NCBI GenBank assembly: GCA_023630585.1
Contig: CM042566.1
Coordinates: 14,858,754 to 14,922,753, forward strand
From: Cranoglanis bouderius
Taxonomy: Eukaryota; Chordata; Actinopteri; Siluriformes; Cranoglanididae
Reading direction: 5' to 3'
DNA length: 64,000 nt
Part shown: in pieces, positions 44,811 through 54,606 of the stretch
Layout of the letters: the number at the start of each line of letters is the position of its first letter
How positions within the stretch are numbered: the stretch's first letter is position 1
Made by a program: the position numbers and the translations under genes
Notes under the pieces: generated by a model
Told to the model about the DNA's origin: nothing
Databases searched by the model: none
The model's input: only the letters and a program-made list of their open reading frames with translations

Positions 44811-45033
44811 CTCATTAACAAACTCTCTGCCTTGTTTAGATAAAATCCTGACTGGGCAACCATGTCTGGAAATTACAGAGCACAGGTGCCTTGAAACTTC
44901 CACAGCAGATTTGGATTCCAAAGGGAAAGCGTCCACCCACTTTGAGAAATAATCAGTGATTGTTAATATATACACAAGTCCATCAACTGTTTGGTCAGTG
45001 GTCTTGTCAAATCAATTCCTAGCAATTCCCAGA
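44811..45033 (-). pseudogene. Integrase relic exon B (DDE core start)
   Basis: Minus-strand acceptor CTCTCCTCAG precedes WELLGIDLT, and donor GAGGTGAGT follows GREFVNE. One frameshift lies between LTRPLTK and DGLVYILT. The first catalytic Asp is present (TITDYF). The second, normally in SDQGREF, is Lys. Confidence 0.68.
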
Positions 45034-45530
45034 CTGAGGAGAGCTTAAAAAAATAATAACGGCAAGTGCCGTTATATACACCAAAAAAGCTGCTCCTTGT
45101 GGTTAAATTGTACTTACTGAACAAACTCAGAGTAAGTTATTTTTGCAGTTGTTGTTGATCCCATGTTTTGATGCCATTATACGTAGAAATGCACCATTCG
45201 GTGTCAACCATTCATTTATTCCGCAAGCGAAAATGTCTGATAATAAAGGAATTTCCATGATAGACAGTAAAATCAAATATTTTAAAATAGAGTTTAATAT
45301 GATACTGATATGAGTGGAATCTTCATCTCTGGTAAGTGTACAAGACATTAAACATATTTCTTCAAAAGTACTATTCATTTCTTTTTTGCTATAGCTTTTA
45401 CTGAGTGCACCTTTAATATAGAATTTGCGGTCACAGGTGTGCGTTTATAATCATTTTACAGTGGCATGGAACATGGCTCAACCAATCAGATTTCACAGTC
45501 GGAACTATTTGTTATATGAAATGTAATTAC

Positions 45531-45686
45531 CCATTTCGCGATATCCACTGTCATCCCTGGCCAATAATATCTGGCACACAATGCATTTCAAGTTTGAAAT
45601 ATTCCACTGCGGCCTCCAATAAGGCTGCTGTGGAATTCTTCAAACATCGTTTACTGCTTTTCTTCTTCTGTATTATAGTATGCCAT
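45531..45686 (-). pseudogene. Integrase relic exon A (zinc-binding region)
   Basis: Minus-strand acceptor GGTTGCAG and donor TGGGTAATT enclose a block encoding EEFHSSLIGGRSG and YYWPGMTVDIAKW. In-frame TAA and TGA codons and a frame change between DGIL...KAVNDV and FEEFHSS show decay. Confidence 0.6.
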
Positions 45687-45699
45687 CTGCAACCATAAA

Positions 45700-46200
45700 T
45701 AAAAAGCCTAATTTATATCAGATATTTACTTAATTTAAACTACCTTTGGTACAAAACTACTGACTTCATACTAACCAGTATAGTGAAGAGACTGAGAACT
45801 TCTCCGTATCTTTCCTCCATGACTACATTTCTGTCAAAAAAGAAAAAAAAAGAGTAAAGGATTCAGGAGCAGACAAATGACAAAGCAGGATTTGTCTTAC
45901 AATTTATCTTTTCAACAAATAAAATAAGCATAACCAAACAAATGAAAGGTGCACTAATTAATTGGTTCATCTTTTCAGGTGATCTTGATGATCTAATGGT
46001 GTGGTTGCATTAAATTTTTTGAAGACTTGATCTGATCTGATCTGAAAATGGCAGAGATTATGAATGTACTTCCAGCACAAAGTAAAACAAATAAATATAA
46101 ATCATTTTAAACATATTTCAAAAAAAACAATTAATTTGTTCATGTGTAACACTTTAGTAATTAACAGAAAAAAACAATGCACCTTTAACAGAACTCAGTA
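45700..46200. other. No gene seen
   Basis: AT-rich sequence without a recognisable feature apart from short A-runs. Confidence 0.5.
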
Positions 46201-46680
46201 AGTAAAGCTTTATTTTTTATAGCGCCTTTTAAAAGAGTATTTACAAGGTGCTTTACAGAGAAGATAGACATGTACATATGCATTCACAAAAATTAAACAA
46301 AATAGAAAGAATAAGAAAATAAAATACAAAGTAAAATTAAATTCTCAAGGAGAAGCCCTAGTGAATAATAGTGTATTTTGAAATATTTTTTTAAAGTGCA
46401 AAATGAGTCAACTGCTCGTTGTCCCATTTTTAGACGTGTTTTTGGTACAACCAACAAATTGCCGTTGATTGATCTTCGTGATCTTGCTGGAGTATATTTA
46501 GTAACCATATTACAAAGGGTATGGAGGGGCACAGGGGCAGTACCATTATGACATTTAAAAAGTAATAAGAGGATCTTGAAATCAATTCTGAAGGATACAG
46601 GCAGCCAGTGAAGGGATCTGAGTGTCTGAGTAATGTGATGTCTCATTTTAGTGTGAGTGAGTCAGGATTCGAGCAGCTGC
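46201..46680 (-). mobile_element. LINE 3' end relic (CR1/Rex1-like)
   Basis: Minus-strand 46293-46646 encodes HITQTLRSLHWLPVSFRIDF and RSINGNLLVVPKTRLK, the C-terminal block after RT in fish CR1/Rex-like LINEs. The 3' untranslated part has the TTTTTATAGCGCCTTTTAAA...AAGGTGCTTTACAGAG block often found with these tails. The rest of the element is missing. Confidence 0.6.
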
Positions 46681-46850
46681 ATTTTGAACTCTTTAAATAT
46701 GTTAAATCATTGTTAAATAAGATGCAGAGTAGTATGCAATCTACAATTAAACCGATAGGTGCTGTTAGGAACTCTCAGTAATTAATCATAACAAAAAGCC
46801 TCTATCTTTCACGAAACATTGACCACATACAGAATATTTACAGTTGCAAT

Positions 46851-47322
46851 CAAAATTATTCAACCCCCATTGCACATCAGGTTCTTGTCAAAATTTCAGC
46901 TGTTTGCAATAAACAAATAAAATAAAAGCATGTGAAATGGTTCAATACATGAATGCTTCAAGTGGTTTCTCCAAATTCAACTGAAAATGCAACTTATAAT
47001 GACTTCTCCAGTCTCAAAATTATTCAACCCCCTGAACAGAATCCCTCACAACAGCACAAATATGCAAAACAGGAGTTGTCTCAAGCACCCCTGATGCAAC
47101 TAATCAAGTGCTTCATTAGTTGCACCAGGTATACTTGAGCTGGAACACATGAAATACCGAATGAATATGAACTGGCTAGGGGTTTGCCAGGGGTTTTTTG
47201 ACTGCATGTTAGAAATATGGCTAGGTCAAAAGAATGGTCCAAAAAGTTAAGAGAAGGGATCATCGCCCTTCACAAACCAGGAACAGGATACAAAAAGATA
47301 GCGAAGGCACTGAATGTTCCTA
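46851..47322 (+). mobile_element. Tc1 transposon, 5' end only
   Basis: The terminal repeat CAGTTGCAATCAAAATTATTC follows a TA, and CTCAAAATTATTCAACCCCC recurs at about 47014 as an inner direct repeat. An ATG at 47219 opens MARSKEWSKKLREGIIALHK, the transposase N-terminus, which stops at 47322 where unrelated sequence starts. Confidence 0.75.
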
Positions 47323-48071
47323 GTAGGACGTATTGACGTCTACCTATAGTAGAAGTATTGAAAACCCTGTGTTTTTTATATTAGTAAAGTATTCATTTTT
47401 GCAATGGCTCTTTTGGGGGGAAAAATGCATTATCCAAAAATGAAAAAATGGCTCTTTGGTGAAAAAAGGTTCCCAACCCCTGGTCCAGGGGCATGTTATT
47501 GTATGTACAATAAAAACACTTAAAAATTTTCTCTGAGCACATCTTCAGTAGTAAAAGCCAGGTAATGTCAACAGACTTACACAACACACAACACAACCAC
47601 AGATCCTCAAGGAATTTCAGTCCATGGAAACACAACACTGACAGATATAGGATTTTTTAAAAGCAAGGGCCTCAGTGCGGCCACACTTTACAGAGAGGGG
47701 CCAAGTATAATGTTCATGTCATGTGCAATTCTTGACTTAATGAGTTTTACATACATTTTACCTCTTTCATTTGCTGCTGGCTCTAGCACTTTGACACAGT
47801 ATACCTTCTTAACTGTTCCTTAAAGCCCTTAAGTTCAAGCACGTTCTGGATTTGGAGTAAACTTTTACAATCAAAGCTTGTCCTAGGAGAGCAGAATACT
47901 TCTTTGATGGCTGGACAGAAACAACTGCTCTTCACTGGGAAATGTCTGGAAAGAAGCAAATGAAAATAACACCAGGGTGAATGGTCTATACTTTCATAAA
48001 CCCACTGTCATCAAGACATGCCATAACTATCTAATTGTTTATCCAAAAATCTATTATTTAGATTATAATCA
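47323..48071. other. No gene seen
   Basis: AT-rich, with short frames only. No repeat or gene recognised. Confidence 0.5.
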
Positions 48072-48211
48072 TTACAATTGCAGTATGAAAACATCAGGTC
48101 CTACTGGGCCAGAAGAACTGCTTGGTGACTCTGGTTCTGGTTCTGAAGATGGTGAATCATGATCAACATTCTGGCTGTCTTCATCTGAACCTGCGCCATC
48201 CAAGTTTGCAG
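48072..48211 (-). other. Candidate exon encoding an acidic Ser/Pro-rich segment
   Basis: On the minus strand, acceptor TTTGTGTTTCAG is followed by an open segment encoding AANLDGAGSDEDSQNVDHDS, then a Glu/Pro/Ser-rich run, PVGPDVFILQL and a TAA at 48074-48072. It is upstream of and in the same orientation as the integrase relic, so it might belong to that gene. No homologue is recognised. Confidence 0.3.
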
Positions 48212-48981
48212 CTGAAACACAAATAAATGTTACAAATATCCATGTATATTTTCACACAAAATGGTTTACAACTATTCATGGGTGAAATTTTTAAAGAAAA
48301 GCCTGAACATATGAACCATATATTGAGAACATTAAAATGCACTGCACAGCATAAGAGCCATTAGACCTCATCACTATAGGGGACACGATAAAATATTTTC
48401 TTTTCATATCTCACCCATCAGTGTTTTAAATTGTAAACCTGAGTGTCACATACAGAATATACAGTTATTTTGACCTGTTGTCCTTATCTTGCTGTGCCTA
48501 AGTTTTGCTAATTTGGTGAAAAGGGCTGGGAGCTGCATTGCTCTTTGCTGCTGCTAGCAACTTGACTCTCCCTCATTCTCTCCGTCTTCTCACACTGACT
48601 GCTGTCACTGTCAGCGACAGGCAGCCTGAGCTTCTTTTTTTATCAGAGACCGCAGAATGTCTTTTGCATCCTTTCTCTTCATGTTTTCTACCTCTGCCAA
48701 TCATTGTAGTTAACACAAAAATGCTAATATTAAAAATTAACTTCACTGATTAACATTAGTGCTTTACTGCGTTCCATTCAAGTCAGAACTCCATCTCAAA
48801 GTCTCCGTGCACTTCCCAGCTGCCACTTATATGGTACGCAGGATTAGTTTTATTTACAACAATTAATGACTGTGGCTGTGTGTCATGACCAAACATTATA
48901 GGTTTTATATGTCAGCCGCTATATTTTACTTCCCAAATGTGTTGTTTTAGCTAACTAGCTTCCTAGACAAAGAGAAGTTAT

Positions 48982-49347
48982 GTGACAGCAACACTAATGT
49001 CCTTTGTGACCTTAGTTAAAGTGTTGAATAGATACTTACCATTGAAGCTTGTGGACGAGGACGATGAAAATGCTCTGTCTGAGCAGCAGGCATTACAAGA
49101 TGCGATAGCAGACATCCCACCCTGCAAAAACTCAATTCAGAGAGGTAGCTCCACCACCCCCGCAACCCCATCAAAAACCCCATCTCACCCAACCACCAGC
49201 GCTCCCCAAGCTACACCCCATCATGAGCCAATCCGCCACAAACAAAGCCCAACCCCCCCCAAAACCCCATCTTACACAGCACTCCCCAAGCAGCTCCCCC
49301 CCACCACACGGAATTCGCATCTCACCCACCTACCAGCGCCCACCTAA
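48982..49347 (+). CDS. Unrecognised 121-codon open frame
   Basis: Residues 22-50 are acidic (LVDEDDENALSEQQALQDAI) and the C-terminal half is Pro/Thr/Ser-rich (SKTPSHPTTSAPQ, TPPKTPSYTALPKQ), from a C-rich tract. The first half reads like real protein; the second may be low-complexity DNA that happens to be open. Function unknown and no family recognised. Confidence 0.25.
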   Translation: MTATLMSFVTLVKVLNRYLPLKLVDEDDENALSEQQALQDAIADIPPCKNSIQRGSSTTPATPSKTPSHPTTSAPQATPHHEPIRHKQSPTPPKTPSYTALPKQLPPTTRNSHLTHLPAPT

Positions 49348-50052
49348 ATGCACCCACCTCCAACCTAAATCGAAACACTACACTGAGCAAACCTGTCATT
49401 ATTTCTGACCCCCATTGAGGACTCGTACACTTTAGTGTAGTCTAGGGTGAAGTGCTCTTTGTGTTTTCTTTTTTTCTTTTTTTTTGGTACACTGAACTGA
49501 GAGAGGTCGACTGTAAAGCCCACCCACAGAAAAAACTGATAGGTCTAGGTAGCAGAAAGAAACACCAATCAGGATACGCTCTCTGTCACTCTCACGCTAC
49601 GTCTTGTCACTCACTCTCTTGGTCTCTCCAGAGCCTGTCTACTATTAGAAATGTTCTGGTTTCTTGCTCACTCTCAAAAAAATCAATTTCCAGGATATTG
49701 TATATAATTTGCGGGCGTCAGAGAGCCACTATCAATATGCAGGAGACTCCTGGAGTGCTCTGACATAGATCAGTGATGAGTGTCAGGACAGGGCCACTTC
49801 AGGGGCCAATCAGATTTCAGAGCCCCTCTGGCCCCACCCCTGGATCCGCCAGTGAAACAAAAAGAGGGAGTTTCATGCTAAACAAGCTGTAACTTGGGAA
49901 TTAATAAAATGAATTCCAAATAAATTACCCACTGTGTCTCCATTGCTCTTCAATCTAACCGCCCTCCTTTTTTCACTACCCCCGCCCTTTTCCTCAGTCA
50001 CAACAAGCCACTCTGGTGTACTGTGCTGTCACTCGAAATTCGTATCCTGTGG

Positions 50053-50095
<43 letters not shown>

Positions 50096-51640
50096 ATGAT
50101 TTCATGATTCAAGAAGCAGGAGGAAAAACATTCTTGTAGATAAATTTTATATTAAACGTCAAGTTATTTGCATGGCATATTTTAAACATTTATATTTATA
50201 TAAATATATTTAAGCAGTGATTATGTCAAAAAGACTCATTTGGGTGTAACGTACATAACATAACACACATTTTCATTGAGATATAATTCCTCACTTGCTG
50301 CAATGTGATCTTATTTTCATGGCTGTATTAGGGCTATATGTGATCCGAAACAGACGTCCATCTTGGGATAAATTTGGACCAAATCAGACGGACTAAAAAA
50401 GCCCAATTTTGAATGACTATTTTTGGGCTTAATAAAGGCAATGACGGGCCAACCAGATTTATCCCAAAAACAACATCCATGTACGTCTGGTGCTTGGTGG
50501 GTCTTGTCTTGTCAATGTAAAACTTTGCTAAAATAATTAAAAGATTAATGATGCAATTTTGTTTTTCAGAAAAATTTGGGTTTTGAAAACAAAGTAAAAT
50601 ATCATATGGTTTTAAATGTAAAGTTTTGTTAAATTTTGTTGTCATGTCCATTTTAAAGTCAACCCAAAATGAGGTAGAGATGACAGATTTATATTTATAA
50701 GGTAATGTCCAGATGATAAATGGTGAGGTTTAAGCCATTTTGATATGTGGAAACATATTCATATGGAGGATTAGATCTGACAATGATGGAGGTTTTTTTT
50801 ATTTTTTTTTTAAATAAAATTATTAAAATGTTTATCAAAAATGGAAAGACTATTTACTAAAAGTTGTGGACTTTGTAAGGTTGAATATGTACAACTGAAG
50901 ATTTGGTTAAAGTTAGTATGCCACTGGGGATAACCTTAATTATTTTTTAAAATTCTTTTTCATTTACAAGTGTAATTGCCTGTTATTGTCAATAAGCTGG
51001 TTTACAGTTAATATGTTATGCTGGAGCCAATTCTCCATGTACAATGACTTGTTGTTATAAGTGTTATTACCATTGTTCCAGGGAGAGAAATTGTGCTGGT
51101 ACAAAAGTGACCAATGCAGTAACACTTGTTTGTGATAACTAACCAGGAGCAGTACTTGACAGTTAATACCATAGATTTTTATAATGTCGGAGGCGGGACA
51201 CTTCAGATTCTAGAGACCTTTTGATTGGACAGAAAATCTGATGGGAAGCCGAAATGCAGAATGACGTCATCAGAATTGTTGATCTGTATTGGTGGTAGAG
51301 AGAAACTGTATATTTTGAATGCATGTATTTTCTAAATGCGATTTATGTCATTGTTGTGGAGTACACTAGCTTAAAGATAACCTTAAGGCTAACATATTCA
51401 TACTTAAAGCCACAAAACTTCAATTTTGATTTCATGGGGACTTTCATGAAAAGAAGTGACGGCAATGGAGAGCAAAGACAAGGGCCTGTGAGGAAGAAAT
51501 AGAAACACTCAAACGGAAAAAAAGTGATGTATGACGTTACGCACATTTTACCCCCTAATTCTCATTTCCGTACAGCAAAAAAAAAGGTCATTTGGTTCAT
51601 AAATCTTACTCCGGCTAGGAAGCCGAAGTTGACAACCCTG
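49348..51640. other. Gene-free stretch
   Basis: Includes a (GT)n run at 50055-50094 and anonymous AT-rich sequence. TCTGGCCCCACCCCTGGATCC at about 49828 resembles a TE end but has no visible partner. Confidence 0.5.
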
Positions 51641-51809
51641 GTATGAGGTAGAATGATTCATCATTACTATAGTTACTCGCAAGTTTATCAATCAGGCAAA
51701 TGCGCTGGGCGCCTTTTCCTGTTTCTGGGCTCTGTGATTGGGTCCTGAGGCGGAGCCCGTGCAGGGCTGTTCTGGAGACCCCGCGCTGCTTGTACCTCTA
51801 TCATCTCGG
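51641..51809 (+). promoter_or_regulatory. bicra: Putative bicra promoter and untranslated first exon
   Basis: A locally GC-rich patch in AT-rich surroundings with an inverted CCAAT box (GTGATTGGG, about 51736), a GC-box-like GAGGCGGAGCCC (about 51748) and a strong donor CTCGG-GTGAGT with the intron starting at 51810. The matching acceptor is TTTTTTAG at 57757, six bases before the bicra ATG. No TATA box is obvious, as is usual for housekeeping promoters. It could also be an unrelated CpG patch. Confidence 0.45.
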
Positions 51810-52837
51810 GTGAGTTTGTTACAATATAGCAATTTCTCTATAAATCTGAATAACTACTGTAAAGCTGCAACGTTTGCAGTCTGCACGTGAGTCACAAACT
51901 TCACCTCTACCATGTTCATAGAGACGAATTCCTGCATGAGTCGGCGAATAGATTAATTTTACAACGAATTCCCAAGCATACCCTCTGGTCCAAGACTATT
52001 CCAACATAAACTCATATTTAGCAAGGATAAAGATACTAGGCTACGCAGTTGCTTATATTGCTAGCTAAACACATGATATCCATTCGTCATGATCCGTGTT
52101 TTTGTGGAACGGTGGTGTATAACATATACCTTGTAATGATATTCAGTTATTGTAAGGATTATTTGTACTGCGCCTAAAGCAGTTAACGCAAATTTACTGC
52201 TAGTCAGCTAGCTAGGTTCAGCTAAGTGAAATTACAGAAAACGACAAGTGTGGCTTTTTAGCAAGTATGGAAATACACGATCGAAGAGATTAGCAAGACC
52301 TTTTAAATGGCCACAAACGGAAGGAATCGGACTGTACCAATAGGTATTTTTGGACAAGTTGTAGTTGTGCAAAGCTAAGTACAACCGCCGTATCCTAGAG
52401 GTCCAGAGTCTCCATTCATGTATTGCTTTGCTCTTTCCTCTATGTGGGATGCTCTTTTATGAGTGAAAGGGATCACAACTGTGGTCTCCGTTGAACATAA
52501 CCGGTCTGATAGGCTGCTGTCTGCACGTTATTCTTGAACTAGCAAGGTCGGGTCCCCGCCTACCTCATCTTCTTTTTGTAGTTTTGATCGATTGCGTTTA
52601 AAGATCTCATAAGTGGCTGGGACCGAAACAGGTTGCTGCAGTTACCATCATTAAATTAGTTTGTTAGGGTGACTCAGTTTATTTACACTCAGTGTGTGGT
52701 TGTTTTTCCTGTGTATAAGAGTGGGATATTTCTCATTTGTTTTGAGCGATTGTGGAACAGCCCCCCGCCCGCCCGTTAATCCTCACAAGAAATTTGGCTT
52801 TAGATGCATTTGACTTCTTACCATCAGACTGCATGAC

Positions 52838-52874
<37 letters not shown>

Positions 52875-53087
52875 AGTAATTTGAAAGAAATTGTTCTGAA
52901 AAGACAACCATTGCTTTCCTTGCGGAAATGTTACTTTCAGCATAGCTTTGTGATTTGTGTAGGTAGGTTTAGTAGTGCTAGAAGAGTTGTTGTTTTTAGC
53001 CAGGACCATCAAGGTATAGTGTCTATATTTTTTTGAAATACACAAAGAATATGTATATGTAGTACATCAGGCACACAGTTTAAATTA

Positions 53088-53125
<38 letters not shown>

Positions 53126-53154
53126 CATACACACTCACACATACATACAAGATA
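51810..53154. other. Presumed bicra intron 1, first part
   Basis: Non-coding. Holds an (ATT)n microsatellite at about 52838-52873 and a (GT)n(AT)n run at 53086-53125. Followed by three Tc1 elements. Confidence 0.5.
52838..52873. repeat. (ATT)n microsatellite
   Basis: About 12 perfect TAT/ATT units. Confidence 0.95.
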
Positions 53155-54585
53155 CAGGTGCATCTTAAAAAAATTTGAATATGGTGGGAAAGTTCATTTT
53201 TTCCCCCATAATTTAATTCAAAAAGTGGAAATTTCATATTCTAGATTCATTACACATAAAGTGAAATATTGCAAGCCTTTTTTTTTTTTTTGGTTTGTTT
53301 TAATCTTGATGATTATGGCTTACAGCTCATGGAAATCAAAAATCCAGTATCACAAAATATTAGAAAAAAGAATTTATAGTAAAGAAACGTGGACCAGAGA
53401 AGAGCTCCAATCAGCTAATTAACTTCAAACACCTGCAAAGGTTTCCTGAGCCTTTAATCTCTCAGTCTGGTTCAGTACACACAACCACAATATGGTTCAT
53501 GGAATAATATTCATGGAAAGTTGACTGGAAGGGAAAAGTGTGGTAGGAAAAGGTGCACAAGCAACAGGGATGACCGCAGCCTTGAGAGGATCGTCAAGCA
53601 AAGCTGATTCGAGAACTTGGGGGAGCTTCAGAAGGAGTGGACTGAGGCTGGAGTCAGTGCATCAAGAGCCACCACTCACAGACGTGTCAAGGAAATGGGC
53701 TACAGGTGTCGCATTCCTAGTGTCAAGCCACTCCTGAACCAGAGACGACGTCAGAAACGTCTTATCTGGGCCAAGGAGAAAAAGAACTGGACCGTTACTC
53801 AGTGGTCCAGAGTCCTCTTTTCAGATGAAAGTAAATTTTGCATTTCATTTGGAAATCAAGGTCCCAGAGTCTGGAGGAAGAGTGGAGAGGCACAGAGTCC
53901 AATTTGCTTGAAGTCCAGTGTGAAGTTTCCACAGTCAGTGATGATTTGGGGTGCCATGTCATCTGCTGGTGTCGGTCCACTGTGTTTTCTCAAGTCGAGA
54001 GTCAATGCAGCGTCTACCAGGAGATTTTAGAGCACTTCCTGCTTCCATCTGCTGACAAGCTTTATGGAGATGCTGATTTCCTTTTCCAGCAGGACTTGAC
54101 ACCTGCCCACAGTGCCAAAACTACTAGTAACTTGTTTGCTGACCATGTTATTACTGTGCTTGATTGGCCAGCCGACTCTCCTGACCTGAATTTTGTCAAG
54201 AGGAAGATGAGAGACATCAGACCCAACAATACAGACGAGCTGAAGGCCGCTATCAAAGCAACCTGGGCTTCCATAACACCTCAGCAGTGCCACAAGCTGA
54301 TTGCCTCCATGCCACGCCGCATTGATGCAGTAATTCGTGCAAAAGGAGCCGTGACCATGTATTGAGTGCATAAATTAACATACTTTTCAGAAGGTCGACA
54401 TTTCTGTATTATAAATTCTTTATTCTAGTAATTCGAGATACTGGATTTTTGATTTTCATGATCTGTAAGCTGTAATCATCAAGATTAAAACAAAAAAGAC
54501 TTGAAATATTTCACTTTGTGTAATGAATCTAGAAAATATGAAAGTTCCACTTTTTGACTTAAATTATGGGAAAATTTTTTTTAAT
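53155..54585 (+). mobile_element. Tc1 transposon, right end eroded
   Basis: Left end CAGGTGCATCTTAAAAAAATT follows TA. The inverted partner of the inner part (ACTTTGTGTAATGAATCTAGAAA) is at 54510-54535. The outermost right bases are missing or replaced by GT/AT-rich DNA before the next Tc1. Related to but distinct from the element at 54607. Confidence 0.82.
53540..54365 (+). pseudogene. Tc1 transposase, catalytic Glu deleted
   Basis: 53617-54030 encodes the DNA-binding end and first catalytic motif (RATTHRRVKEMGYRCRIPS, FSDESKFCISFGN). A frameshift near 54010 leads to the second half (FQQDLTPAHSAKT, second Asp). The third motif reads DSPDLNFVKRKM: compared with SPDLNPIENLWGIVKRKM in the next element, eight residues including the catalytic Glu are deleted in frame. 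Ends RAKGAVTMY. Inactive. Confidence 0.88.
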
Positions 54586-54606
54586 AATATTATGTATGTG
54601 TGTATA

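Larger units (their letters stand above)
42750..45686 (-). pseudogene. Intron-containing gypsy/Ginger-type integrase gene relic
   Basis: On the minus strand, four separate coding blocks follow integrase order. Block A (45531-45686) is an H2C2-like zinc-binding region (EEFHSSLIGG, YYWPGMTVDIAKW). Block B (44811-45033) is the catalytic core start (LTITDYFSKWVDAF, GREFVNE). Block C (43613-43780) is the core end (ALRKLVNE, DWDVFLDAILFSLRSK, FFLMYG). Block D (about 42750-43200) is the C-terminal domain (VGDKVL, FSGPYTISTVTGKAV, LKTTYNIN). A-C have good splice sites. Stops, frameshifts, a missing exon between B and C and Asp-to-Lys in SKQGREF mark it as a pseudogene. It could be a domesticated integrase (GIN-like), a Ginger DNA transposon, or a gypsy relic. 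Confidence 0.65.
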
